Source: Aphis gossypii (taxonomy: Eukaryota; Arthropoda; Insecta; Hemiptera; Aphididae). From it: DNA of 64,000 nucleotides. The position numbers and the translations under genes were made by a program. Position 1 is the stretch's first letter. The number at the start of each line of letters is the position of its first letter. Below the pieces are notes generated by a model. That model was not told the DNA's origin, did not search any database, and worked only from the letters and a program-made list of their open reading frames with translations. Shown in pieces: positions 10,975-23,248 of the stretch. The stretch lies in the NCBI RefSeq assembly GCF_020184175.1, contig NC_065530.1, positions 35,069,260 to 35,133,259 of the forward strand. The letters run 5' to 3'.

Positions 10975-13900
10975 ATGCAAGTCGATACGAGAATCAAATG
11001 CATGATACACAGGTAAAATGATTTTATTGAAAAAACCTACAAACGCATTAATTGGTTTAAATAATATTATTTAGGTAAAACAATAAAATGTCGACAAACA
11101 TTTTCTAACTATTAGTTTTAAATATTAAAATCTAATTTAAAGTTTAATACCATAATATTTGCATATAACTACTTATCGAGTAAATAAAATACGTGAATTT
11201 TGTAATAATATTTAATGAAGGAAATTAAATCTTTAAGAATATAAATTATCATTTTAAAATTAATATGTTTTCAATTTGTCTAAATTATCTCAATCGTAAA
11301 AAAACTACTTACAGTAAATAATATTTTATTTTCTTTGCTGTCATAAGTGATAATTTCACATATTTATACATAAAAAATAGTACGTTTTAAATAAAATAGT
11401 TTGAATACCATTACTTTTTGAAAATGAGTACTTAGGTACATTTCTCTAAAATGTCATTAAATTTGTAAAAATATATTGTTTGGCACTGGCAAGTTTTAAT
11501 TCTAATAAATAATCATGCAATAAATAACACAATTGTATACTAAATTTGTTTGTTCTGGCCTAACAGTTATACGTGCATAGCAACGGCAATCAACTTATTT
11601 ATGTATTCTATACTTTTCTGTCGGTATTGTTATTTTTTATATAGGCGAAGAACTCTCGCAGCCGGTATTGAGATCGCGTACGAAAATTAATTAGCTTATA
11701 AAAGAAATATTCTTTGTCCTCCGTAAACAACCATCAACAACCAGACCAATTTCATGAAAAAGCTGAATTATTCAACTCGCACCGGAAAAATGGTCAAAGT
11801 GTTGTACTATGGACGCGACTACAGCCACTACTGTCTAACCAAAAATAACAATGTAAATGTGTTGTGCATGTATTTCGTGACTAATAAAAGGTAAAAATAT
11901 TCTTAATAGAAATACAAAATTATTTTCGGGAAAACATGAAATGGGTTCTTTTCGGGAAACCAAAATGTCGAAAAAAAAATTACTCAGCAAAATCGAAAAA
12001 AAGCCAAAATATTTTAATTTATACAGAATAATCTAACACTTATATAACAAACATTTGTTGAAAATTTATATTACTTACTGTGATTCGTTTTTAGTTACAA
12101 ACATATAAAAAATTGATATTTTTTTCAAACTGTATAATGTAGCAAGGATATTATTCTATTCACTATGATATCGGAAACTATCCCCGACGTTTAAAATTGA
12201 AGCATTATTTTGACACAGACAGCATATTAGTATACTAACACAAAAAAAGACACAAACACACATCATTGTAAAATCAATACATTCATCACTTCATTCAGAA
12301 TCATTAATTCAGAAAGCTATGCAAGATATATATTTTTTTTTCTATGTTTCTACTATCTACATTTACTTGGTATCAATAAAGTACAATAAATGACTAAAAA
12401 CGTCTGTTTACGACAATTGATAAGACAAAAATGTTAAGCTCCCCATGGATGTGACAAAATATATATCGCGTTTATAATAACATAAATTTAATGTTCTGGC
12501 CTAACAGTTAAAATTGTATTTGGCAATGTTTATTGGCTGAATGAGCGTTTGTCGGGTTATTATTATTATTATTATAATAATATCGTGCGTGCATAGCAAC
12601 GGCCACCTACTTATTTATGTATTCTACACTTTGTAACAGTATTGTTACTACTGTTTAGATTTGAATGATCAGAAATTCTCAATATTGAAAATCAACTTTT
12701 ATTTAATATCCATTGAATAGATACGGAAACTCTGCAAGTCGATACGAGAATCAAATGCATGATACACAGGTAAAATGATGTTATTGAAAAAACCTATAAA
12801 CACATTTATTAGTCTACATAACTTTTAGGTAAAACAATAAAATGTCGACAAAGAACTAATCTTTACTACTTTTAAATCAAATTAAAATTTAATATCATAA
12901 TTTTTGCATCTGACTATCGAAGACATACAATAAGTGAAAACTCGACGCCTCTGACTCCTCTGGATCTTAGTCCTAGAATGATAACTTTTAATGAAGGGAA
13001 CTACATTTTTAAGAATATCAATTATAATTTTACAATTTGTTATGTATAAGTCTTAATTATTTCAGTCTTAAAAAAACTACATATAGTAAATACTATTTTA
13101 TTTTATTTGCTGTCAGAAGTGAAAATTTCACATATTTACATAACCAATTGTTGGTTTTAAATAAAATAGTTTGATTATGTTTACTTTAAAATTGAGTATT
13201 GATATAGTTATATTAGTCTAAAATGTCATTAATTTTGCAAAAATATATTCTTTGGTACTGGCCAGATTTAGTATTTTATATTTTCAATATTATATTCATA
13301 GATAAATACTATTTATAATTAATATTTTGTATGTTTAATAACATTATTTATTATGGCTATTATCATGGTTATTTTTTATTATTTATGTTGAATTTAAATA
13401 ATGATAAATAATCATGCATATATAAATTGCACAATTGTATATTTATTTAGTTTGTCTTATTATTAAATATTCTTTAATCTTGTAATCCTCCTCCCACGGG
13501 ATCCACCTTGTCGTGGTGGAGGAGCTTGCGGGCCTTTAACTAGGTCTTACCAAGCGGTCCCAACCTCGGTACTGACCTTAAGTGGTTGGTATCGGAGCTT
13601 CCTCTGGCCTTGGCTGGCTGGAGGTGGCAGGTCGGAGGCAACCTACTCGCGATGAGCAAATGCCCTAAGGGAAGGAAAACCCTGACAAAAAACCCCTCAA
13701 CTCCCAACTCGTCAAGGGGGTCACTTGGCACGGAGGTAGTTACGTGTCAACGAGGATCCTGCAGATACCTGGCGCCCTCTGCAGTACACAGCCTTCCCCG
13801 TGGTACGCTGCTCTGCCACGGGGTGACCACCCCTTCATGCCCACTCGTGGGAACTATATGGAAACTAAAAAGAAACCAGGACCACCAACTGGCCAATTGG

Positions 13901-15789
13901 TGGACGGGAGCCAACCCGTTAAATTGGACGGCCTGGCAGACGCCGTAAAGTCTGCGACCAAGGATCGAATTTCTAATCGGTAATTTTTAAAATAAAACTA
14001 AAACTAGTGCATTATATTAATCAATAATATTTTTGAATTAAAATTCACGTTAATGTTTTATAAGACAATTAAACAACTTAGACTCTCTAGAGAATAACAT
14101 AACATAATACACATTTCAATGACACTACTGACGAATTGCATTTTTTTTTTAAAAACTTATATTGCTTGTAATAAAAGTTAAGAAATCTGTCTGTTAATTC
14201 CAATATAGTACTCAACCTGCTCAATCGTCTATCAACAATCAGACCAATTTCGTAAACAAGCCGAATTATTCATCTCGCGCCGGTAAAATGGTCAAAGTGT
14301 TGTATGGACGCGACTACAGCCACTACGGCCTAACCAGAAATAATAATGTTACACTGTTATGCACGTACTTCGCGACTAATAAAAGGTACATATTTTTATA
14401 CCTTAGAAATACATCAATTTTGAAGTTTTAAATTTGACATATTATTATGTTTTTATAGGGATCGTAGATTCCCTAATAGATTCAAACCAAATCAAAATGA
14501 AACCTCGAGTAATGACTTCCATTCAGATAAACGTAAATTATGTACTACTACACCTATTCAAAATGAACAGATTAAAATGTAAGTGATATTATTAGTTTCT
14601 TTTAAAAATTCATTAAACCAGCATTATAAATTTTGAAAATATGCTAAAATTATTGCATCGTAATATAAAAAATAATACTTTTTCAAACAAGAATTTTCAA
14701 TTCAACATTTTAATATATTAATTATTAATATAAATATATAGACCAAGGATGGCAAACATTTTGAACACTACGTGCTAAAAGTTTTTTCATTTCTAGAGTG
14801 TCATTTTGAAAAATATTATAGAATTTATATTAAATAAACAATATATGATCAAAATATTTTTATCTATTATACATTTATATATTAATTTTTCGCGTGACAC
14901 CTCGGGAACGCATGCCATGGATTTACTATTCCATCCCTGATGCATAATTATGGACAATGATTATTGTTTACTCTATGCTATTAATTACTTATTACAAATA
15001 AATATGCTAATAAACAAAAATGTATAAATTCACACTGATTATATTATATTAGGTATTATACATATTGTACTATAACGAAAGATAATCAAAAAATAAATTT
15101 GAAATTTAGAACAGCATTCTGGAATAAATTTATTAATGGAGGTTTTTTTTTTTTTGTTACAGACAACCATATGAGAAAAAACCAAATAAAATCAATGCGG
15201 TTCTCGAAGGTCTAGGTTTTGTGTGCAATAATGATAAAAACATATTTACAGATCGTGCATCACAAATTCACTGTTATAATATCAATAAACAGTATAATAC
15301 CGGATACGGCAAAAAAACTTATACTTCACCTGCAAAGTCAAAAGTAAATATATTTTTACTTATTTAATAAAATATTTAAGTGACTAGAGAAAACATAATT
15401 TCACATTAATCGCAAGTTTCAAATTAATTATGAATAAAATATTTAGATTAGTGATAGAAGAATTAAGAGTAATAGGTGTTAAATACTTTTTAACTAAATT
15501 AAAGCAATTTTAATTAAAATAAAAAACTAATAGTATAAGACAAAACTAATATTTTTAAATTTGAGTCATTTAGTTATGCAGCTTGTTTATGTTAATACTA
15601 CATTTATAAGTTTATAGTTTCACTGATGTAATGTTTTAAATAATAAACCATAATGCAATAGTATCTCATCAATATTATTATAACTGTAACATTTATTTTT
15701 AAATTTAAACATATTTTTAACTACAATAATTTTAAACATTATTTTAGATTCCAGTTCTTCAAAAACCTTTCGCTAAAGTAAAGAGCTGA
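10975..15789 (+). CDS. Unrecognised small protein gene, copy A (open)
   Basis: The core exons are 14209-14385, 14459-14578, 15163-15343 and 15748-15789, all GT-AG and in phase, preceded by a short first exon: either 1a (10975-11012; ATG at 10975 or 11002) or 1c (12759-12769, ATG in tgcatgatacacag). From the shared MIH start the product is 176 residues. It is basic and rich in Asn, Lys and Tyr, with no signal peptide or membrane segment. It includes MVKVLYGRDYSHYGLTRNNN, LLCTYFATNKRDRRFPNRF, INAVLEGLGFVCNNDKNIF and the end KPFAKVKS. I recognise no family. The start could instead be the Met of MVKVLYG (14288), since the upstream frame stays open to the acceptor at 14208. Support is internal consistency: conserved splice sites, matching phases and the parallel copy at 20-25.5 kb. 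Confidence 0.6.
11573..11584 (+). promoter_or_regulatory. X-box-like motif, block 1b copy A
   Basis: gtgcatagcaac, 170 bp before the ATG of alternative exon 1b at 11754. It sits in the same cggcctaacagtt...gcatagcaacgg context as the other blocks. Confidence 0.4.
11754..11890 (+). CDS. Alternative first exon or exon-2 paralogue (copy A)
   Basis: This 137-bp open exon starts with an ATG (MKKLNYSTRTGK) and runs into MVKVLYYGRDYSHYCLTKNN and LCMYFVTNK, then a donor (aaaag|gtaaaa). It is clearly a paralogue of core exon 2 (14209-14385) but lies directly behind a promoter-like block with no intron. Its two left-over bases (AG) match the phase needed by exon 3 at 14459, so it could act as an alternative first exon. 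No paralogues of exons 3-5 follow before the next block begins, so otherwise it is an orphan exon. Confidence 0.45.
12480..13270 (+). repeat. Internal repeat: second promoter/first-exon block in copy A
   Basis: This block is a diverged copy of 10720-11535. Both contain the ttctggcctaa motif, tgaatgagcgtttgt, the X-box-like motif, gatcagaaattctcaatatt, the short exon ending atgatacacag|gtaaaatga, and the following intron sequence through the caaaaatatattcttt region. It is more diverged than the copy A/copy B comparison, so this internal repetition is older than the large duplication. Confidence 0.75.
12589..12600 (+). promoter_or_regulatory. X-box-like motif, block 1c copy A
   Basis: gtgcatagcaac, 169 bp before the donor of short exon 1c (ending 12769). 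Confidence 0.4.
13488..13985 (+). mobile_element. GC-rich LINE 5' leader fragment (copy A)
   Basis: This sharply GC-rich island lies inside the intron between exon 1c and exon 2. It starts with a ccaccttgtcgtggtgg hairpin and gaggagcttgcgggcc, a leader I associate with arthropod non-LTR retrotransposons. It ends with an open frame reading METKKKPGPPTGQLVDGSQP that stops after about 41 codons, resembling the start of a retroelement ORF1. The body and 3' end are absent, which is the reverse of the usual 5' truncation. It is in both duplicated units with about five differences in roughly 490 bp, so it predates the duplication. Family not determined. Confidence 0.5.
14744..14939. mobile_element. 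hAT-like MITE in intron 3 (copy A)
   Basis: The ends read caaggatgg on the left and ccatccctg on the right (reverse complement cagggatgg), the form of many hAT termini, with paired gtgctaaaag and gcatgccatgg subterminal words. No clear 8-bp target duplication remains. The same element is at the same place in copy B. Confidence 0.5.
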
Positions 15790-17199
15790 ATTCTGTTACA
15801 GCATTTTTTGGAGATTTTCACTGGAATGCCTAGTAACTGATAGTTAGGTTTTATTTTTTTTAATAATTAATTTGTTTTTTTTTTTTTTTTGTTCAAAATT
15901 ATTACCTTTTATTTCTGAATTTTATTTTTTATTTTTTATCGTTTATTTTATTATATAAAAAGAAAAAAAATGATAAAAGTTTTTATTTTATAATTAAGTT
16001 ATATAACTATGTTTAAATTGTATGTTTATGTTTTATTTATCAATACGTTTTCGAAATTTTGTAATTATTTATATATTATATTATGTATAATATTATAAGC
16101 CAGTTGGCTACTTCATGAATACCATTCATGGTTTATTTATAATTTTATTTTATTATTTTTTTTTTTTTGGATAATTTAGTTTTTTTTTTTTTGCTGTTGA
16201 AATTTATAATTTTTTATTTCTTATTTTGATTTTTTATCGTGTATTTAAGTATATAAGGAAAGAAGAAATTTTCATTTTTTTTATATAATTAATTTTTAAT
16301 TTTTGCCGTTGAAATTTGTAATATTTTATTTCTGATTTTAATTTAGACCCGAACGAAGTGATGAATGTGTTGATTTTGAATTGTGTATTTTAGTACATAA
16401 GGAGAAAAAAATGTTATCATGTTATACATATAACGAGTTTATACTCAGTGATATTAAATTGAATTAAATAAAACAGATATATTGTATGAATTAAGTGTAA
16501 ATTTTTATTAACTAAGATTTATCTGAGTTTGGATAACTTTAATTTAAAAATGTGTGGTTTTGGGGTGATATTATTTTGATTTTTTAATACACACTACACA
16601 TTGATGCAAAGCACAATAGTCTATAAGACATATGATGTTATACGAAAAAAGATCGACTTATTTAGTTGTTCTATTTCCTTTTTCACGTGCACCTATCAAT
16701 TCATAAGCATAGTTGAATGTATTAATATTTACAATAAGAATAATCAAATCCAGTATCCACTCTGTTCATTTTCTAGTGTGCGTCTTAGAGTTTGCACACA
16801 TAAAATTATACATATTATTGTTTAGAATGGTCCAGACTACAAACCCCACACTGATTCAAATACAAATAAAAAGTAAAAAACCGATTAAATATAACTGAAA
16901 CTCCAATACATGGCTTAAAATCATCTGAAACTGAAGTACCTAACTTATAGATTGAAAAAAAAACAAAATATATTCAAATTATAACTATATGTAATTAATG
17001 TAATTGTAGTCGATGATAATATAGGAGTAACCTATATAATCGACCTTAATCTATACATATTATGTAAGTAAAATTTGAGTTTAAACTAAGATTTATTTCC
17101 ATTATGAAAGTATTTAAAAAATATTACTCTCTGCGTTTCCAAAATAGAATAAGTCTGTTTAGACAGGTTGAAATACCTTTCATTTCTCCGAGACTTTAT
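15790..17199. other. AT-rich 3' part of duplicated unit, no gene seen
   Basis: The stretch is T-rich, with several near-repeated segments (gaaatttataattttttatttc type, 15900-16340). An open frame at 16601-16825 is lengthened differently in copy B by one indel and has no motif, so I do not call it a gene. Confidence 0.5.
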
Positions 17200-17751
17200 T
17201 AAAAGTGGTGTCTACGTGGGCTAGGGTGTGGTGTAATATTTTATATCTGCAATCTAAGTTCCTATTATATTTAAAATGTTTGTTATTGTTATTGCTTTTA
17301 AGGTATGTTATGCTCAAGATTCAAAATTTTATGAGTATGATGAAAAGTATGATAATTTTTTCCTATATTTTATTTAATACGTCTATACGATTGGCAATAT
17401 AGACTCTAGGGGAAGGGGGTTATTTATAATTAGGTGTTATTCTTAATAACATTAAACATTAAACATTATTTTCGATTTTTGTTGGAAATATTCTGACACA
17501 TATAAATGTGGAAATTTTTATAAGCCTATGGTTTTAATATTTTATTGTTTATCAATGTAAATTTACAATAAAATATGTTGGTAAAGAAACAACTAATTTT
17601 CAAAAAAAAAAAAAGTGTAATCCGTTAAATATTTTATCATATTTTGATATATTAATTAAAAAATCTAATAAAATATATAAATTTTTATTTATATAATAAT
17701 TTAAAACTTGAATAAAAACATTAAAATTTGTTTCTTATATTATTTTTCTAG

Positions 17752-19237
17752 TGATGTAGAAACATTTAAGTCTACAAATGAAAAATTATCGCCAGATTCT
17801 TTTGAAATTATCAGTTTTAGGTAGAAGATTAAACTGAAAGGTGTTTCAAGTTAAAAAAGGATATTGTTAGGAGACATGGCTTGGTATTACACAAACATTA
17901 GTATTTAAGTTATTTATTATTATTAAAATATTTGTGTAGTAACTACTTTGAAACGTCCTATGATATATGTGATATAAAAAATTATAGTGATTGCTGCAAA
18001 AGTATACTAAAACATTGAGTACTTTCTGTTTAAAGTTGTTATATAACTAATATAGGTTAAAATGGAATTTAAACTATAGTGTTAATTATAACTTTATAAT
18101 ATGCCTTGCAATATTTAAAGGTTACACAGATTATTACAGATTTAATTAAATTAAAAGTTGAGTTCATATATTTTTCTTATTGTGCATTGACACTAGTATT
18201 ATTTAAATATTCCAGCTTTTATGTGCAGAACTGATTATTGCAATACCGCATTTACACAGTCAAGGCACAATGTACAAGTATTACTTTGTCTTTTAACATA
18301 TCGTTTAATATTTTTAAGTATATGTGTTTATAACATTTATCCAATATACTATTTACCATTTTTCAGTTTTAAAATAATTAAAAAATAAAAATAATTTTAC
18401 ATTCATCTACACAGATCTACAATCCACAGTTTACCTATACACTACCTAATATACTACCTCACAAATCCTTTAAAAATATTTTCCTAATGAATAGAAAGTA
18501 ACAAATTAGAATTTAAATAATTAATAGAATGAAGAAAAGGTGAAAAAGTTTCAATTTTAAAAAACCTCACGGTTATGATGTCTTAAAACAATAGGTATCT
18601 AATTAAATGGTATTTCTCGAGGTTTGGTTTTTCTTGTTTAGAATATAAATTAAATTCAACAATCAGAATTTAATATTATTACATTATTTTTATTTATAAA
18701 TGCCCTAAATATCCTAATATGTAGAGTTCTGTGGTAATAATTAATAAATACTTTTTTTTTTTAATAAAGACTAGAAAAAAATTATTTTTTTCTAACATTT
18801 TTTAAATGTATGAACTATGGATTTTATTTGTGTATATAGAGATTTAAAACCAGAAAATAAATTATTAGACCAAGAAAGTCAATTAAAACTGACTGTATTG
18901 GGTTTATATAAAGAACATATTCAAGGAGATAATGATGTTACTCATACATTTTATTAAACATTTATTTAATATCATTAATTTATGATATCATGGCACCAGA
19001 AATATTGACGGAAAACCTGCCGATTGGTGGTCTCTTGGAGCTTTCAAGTTTGACATGTTAACATGAACTGTAAATAATATTGTTAGACATAGTTATGAGT
19101 ATTACAATTTTAATCTGTTTATATTTATGTTTACCTTCAAGCCACCTTTTAGAGCTGATAGTACTGATAGTAGAGAAGACACTATTGAGAACATACTTGG
19201 TAAAGATCTTGAAATACCACTGTGTGCATCCCCAAAG
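17752..19237 (+). pseudogene. p70 ribosomal S6 kinase-like pseudogene
   Basis: Decayed exon-like pieces occur in gene order. 17752-17900 reads TNEKLSPDSFEIISF, then a stop, then GVFQVKKG, matching the start of an S6K kinase domain. 18838-18955 reads RDLKPENKLLDQESQLKLT then VLGLYKEHIQ and VTHTF. About 18985-19065 reads MAPEILT and, in another frame, GKPADWWSLGAFKFDMLT. 19139-19237 reads KPPFRAD through TIENILGKDLEIPL. The KEHIQ...VTHTF and WWSLGA..FDMLT blocks point to p70 S6K among AGC kinases. DFG has become VLG and several stops and shifts occur, so it cannot be a kinase. Intron-like spacers and splice-site remnants argue against a processed copy. It lies between the two duplicated units and is absent from both. 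Confidence 0.75.
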
Positions 19238-20171
19238 GTATAGTAATCTCCTAAGAAAATTACTGGAAGTAAGTAAAAAACAAACTTGTTATAATTTGAT
19301 TCAAGATATGTTTGTACAATACAAACTTTATTACAAATTTTAAATATATATATAGATACGAAAAGCAATATTAAATGGGAATTTTAAAATATAATTATCT
19401 TGTAGATGGTATTAAAATATTTTATAATACATTTTTTATTGTTAATTATTATGTAAATTAATTGTAATTAAGTTAACATTATTTTTCGAATTGACAGAGA
19501 CAAGTTAGCTATAGATTAGGATCGGGCTTAAATGAAGGTGAAGACATAAAAGATAAATGATCATTGCTTCTTACAAAAAATTGACTGGAACGATATTATC
19601 AACCATACCCTAAAAACTAAGAAAATAAACTAAAATCATAAAAAATAATCTAAAAATGCATATAATGTTAATTTCGCCAACAAATTCAATAATCCACATG
19701 ATATTTTAGTGTACGATATATTTGATGTATTTATATTATAATAATAGTAGTATTAATTTAGTAGCCAGTAGGATACTAAATAGTAGTAGAACACTGTAGG
19801 TAAATGGATTTTATAATTTTATGATTATTATTTATTAGGTAAAAGTATAACTAACAGATGATGCTTAAGATTTCCAATTTTATACAAGGTTCCTTATAAA
19901 TTATTCTTACAGCGATTGGAGTATATAATGTGTTTAATATAGTAGTACCTATTCACATTTTTTTATGAAAAATAACATAGGACAGTAAATTTGTTTATAA
20001 GTCTATGAACAATAATTATAATTTCTACCTAAGTTAAGTAACAGACCTATTATAAATAATTATAATTTACATAAATTTAAAGTTCTGGCCTAAAAGTTAA
20101 AATTGTGTTTGGCAATATGTATTGGTTGAATGAGCGTTTGTCGGGTTTTTATTATTATTATAATATCGCGC

Positions 20172-20183
20172 GTACATAGCAAC
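20172..20183 (+). promoter_or_regulatory. X-box-like motif, block 1 copy B
   Basis: gtacatagcaac, 176 bp before the donor of exon 1a in copy B (ends 20359). Confidence 0.4.
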
Positions 20184-21320
20184 GGCCACCTATACTTATT
20201 AATGTATTCTACACTTTTTTATCAGTTAGTATTGTTATTACTGTTTAGATTTTAATGATCAGAAATTCTCAATATTATAGTTAAAATTTTATTTAATGTC
20301 TATTGAATAGATATTGGAACTATCCAAGTCGATACGAGAATCAAATGCATGATACACAGGTAAAATGATTTTATTGAAAAAACCTACAAACGCATTAATT
20401 GGTTTAAATAATATTATGTAGGTAAAACAATAAAATGTCGACAAGCGTTTTTTAACTATTAGTTTTTAATATTTAAATCTAATTTAAAGTTTAATACTAT
20501 AATATTTGCATACAACTACTTATCGAGTAAATAAAATAAAGTGAATTTTGTTATAATATTTAATGAAGGAAATTAAATTTTAAAGAATATAAATTATCAT
20601 TTTAAAATTAGTTATCAATTTGTCTAAATTACGAGTATCTCAGTCTTAAAAAGCTACCTATAATAATATATTATTTTCTATGCCGTCATAAGTGATAATT
20701 TCACATATTCACATCACCAATAGTCCATTTTAAATAAAATAGTTTGAATACCATTATTTTGAAATTGAGTACTTAGGTACAATTGTCTAAAATGTCATTA
20801 AATTTGTAAAAATATATTCTTCGGTACTGGCAAGTTTTAATTCTAATAAATAATCATGCAATAAATAACACATTTGTATACTAAATTTGTTTGTTTTATA
20901 ATTAAATATTCCTAAATCTTGCTATATTATTAATAATAATTTAGTACAGAAAAGTTGTATATAATTTTAAGTAGGTATATAAAAAAATCAATACCTATTA
21001 CTAATTGATAATAATAGTAGGTACTTTACTTTATAACTTATGAAAAGTTTCAAAATATAATATCAAAAATTAAAAATTGAATCAGTTTAATTTATTTTTA
21101 AATCTTTTTTCTTATTTTATTTTATTTTTTATTCAAATAATTCAATTTACGCTATTATCAGTTATAGGTAATCATAATAATACCAGCCGCTAGAAATTAA
21201 AATAAAAAACGTCTGTTAACGCTAAAAGATAAGATAAAAACGTTTAAGCCCCCGAGGATGTGAAAAAAATATGTATATTTATAATAACATAAATTTAATG
21301 TTCTGGCCTAACAGTTATAC

Positions 21321-21332
21321 GTGCATAGCAAC
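21321..21332 (+). promoter_or_regulatory. X-box-like motif, block 1b copy B
   Basis: gtgcatagcaac, 171 bp before the ATG of exon 1b in copy B (21503). Confidence 0.4.
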
Positions 21333-21502
21333 GATAGCACAATCAACTTATTTATGTATTCTATACTTTTCTGTCGGTATTGTTATTTTTCATATAGGCG
21401 AAGAACTCTCGCAGCCGGTATTGAGATCGCGTACGAAAATTAGCTTATAAAAGAAATATTCTTTGTCTTCCGTAAACAACCATCAACAATCAGACCAATT
21501 TC

Positions 21503-21639
21503 ATGAAAAAGCTGAATTATTCAACTCGCACTGGACAAATGGTCAAAGTGTTGTACTATGGACGCGACTACAGCCACTACTGTCTAACCAAAAATAACAA
21601 TGTAAATGTGTTGTGCATGTATTTCGTGACTAATAAAAG
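21503..21639 (+). CDS. Alternative first exon or exon-2 paralogue (copy B)
   Basis: Same length, start codon, donor and phase as 11754-11890 in copy A, with few substitutions (RTGK became RTGQ). Conservation of an open 137-bp exon with its donor in both units mildly favours use as an alternative first exon. Confidence 0.4.
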
Positions 21640-22331
21640 GTAAAAATATTCTTAATAGAAATACAAAATTATTTTCGGGAAAACATGAAATGGGTTCTTT
21701 TTGGGAAACCAAAATGTCGAAAAAAAAATTACTCAGCAAAATCGAAAAAAAGCCAAAATATTTTAATTTATACAGATAACACTTATATAACAAACATTTG
21801 GTGAAAATTTATATTATTTACTGTAATTCGTTTTAAGTTACAAACATATAAAAAATTGATCTTTTTTTCAAACTGTATAATGTAGCAAGGATATTATTCT
21901 ATTCACTATGATATCGGAAACTACCCCCGACGTTTAAAATTGAAGCATTATTTTGACACAGACAGCATATTAGTATACTAACACAAAAAAAGACACAAAC
22001 ACACATCATTGTAAAATCAATACATTCATCACTTCATTCAGAATCAATTATTCAGAAAGCTATGCAAGATATATATATTTTTTTTTATGTTTCTACTATC
22101 TACATTTACTTGGTATCAATAAAGTACAATAAATGACTAAAAACGTCTGTTTACGCCAATTGATAAGACAAAAATGTTCAGCTCCCCATGGATGTGACAA
22201 AATATATATCGTATTTATAATAACATAAATTTAATGTTCTGGCCTAACAGTTAAAATTGTGTTTGGCAATATTTATTGGCTGAATGAGCGTTTGTCGGGT
22301 TATTATTATTATTATTATTATTATATCGTGC

Positions 22332-22343
22332 GTGCATAGCAAC
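22332..22343 (+). promoter_or_regulatory. X-box-like motif, block 1c copy B
   Basis: gtgcatagcaac, 168 bp before the donor of exon 1c in copy B (ends 22511). Confidence 0.4.
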
Positions 22344-23248
22344 GGCAACCTACTTATTTATGTATTCTACACTTTGTAACAGTATTTTACTACTGTTTAG
22401 ATTTGGATGATCAGAAATTCTCAATATTAAAGTTCAAATTTTATTTAATATCCATTGAATAGATACGGAAACTCTGCAAGTCGATACGAGAATCAAATGC
22501 ATGATACACAGGTAAAATGATATATACTACTACTTACTGAAAAAACCTATAGACACATTTATTGGTCTACATAACATTTAGGTAAAAACAATAAAATGTC
22601 GACAAAGATTTTAACTACTAGTCTTTAATATTTAAATCAAATTTAAAATTTAATATCATAATTTTTGCATCTGACTATCGAAGACATACAATAAGTGAAA
22701 TGGGTCTCGACGCCTATCTGGATCCTTAGTCTGTCCTAGAATGATAACTTTTAATGAAGGGAACTACATTTTTAAGAATATCAATTATAATTTTACAATT
22801 TGTTATGTATAAGTCTTAATTATTTCAGTCTTAAAAAAACTACATATAGTAAATACTATTTTATTTTATTTGCTGTCAGAAGTGAAAATTTCACATATTT
22901 ACATAACCAATTGTTGGTTTTAAATAAAATAGTTTGATTATGTTTACTTTAAAATTGAGTACTTATATAGTTATATTAGTCTAAAATGTCATTAATTTTG
23001 CAAAAATATATTCTTTGGTACTGGCCAGTTTTAGTATTTTATATTTTTAATATTATATTCATAGATAAATACTATTTATAATTAATATTTTGTATGTTTA
23101 ATAACATTATTTATTATGGCTATTATCATGGTTATTTTTTATTATTTATGTTGAATTTAAATAATGATAAATAATCATGCATATAAATTGCACAGTTGTA
23201 TATTTATTTAGTTTGTCTTATTATTAAATATTCTTTATAATTTTGTAA

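Larger units (their letters stand above)
10384..17199 (+). repeat. Segmental duplication, copy A
   Basis: This stretch recurs in the same orientation at 19731-26969. The match begins at ataatagtagtattaattt and ends at ctccgagactttatt; sequences diverge abruptly outside both edges. Most of the unit (from about 12000 on) differs by only a percent or so by eye, while the first 1.2 kb is more diverged. Copy A lacks about 400 bp that copy B has at about 20893-21290 (junction near 11553). The unit contains one small multi-exon gene, repeated first-exon blocks, a LINE 5' leader and a hAT-type MITE. Confidence 0.9.

Noticed and set aside
13488..13560. HDV-like self-cleaving ribozyme at the LINE leader
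   Set aside because: A strong hairpin is present, but I could not build the full double-pseudoknot pairing by eye; kept only as a check under the leader finding.
13540..13948. Frames of 63 and 120 codons over the LINE leader
   Set aside because: Open because of GC content; the repeat unit itself explains them, and their presence in both copies reflects the duplication.
16601..16898. Frame starting MMQSTIVYKTYDV, conserved in copy B
   Set aside because: Conserved only because the segment is recently duplicated; the C-terminal part changes with a small indel, and there is no promoter, splice site or motif.
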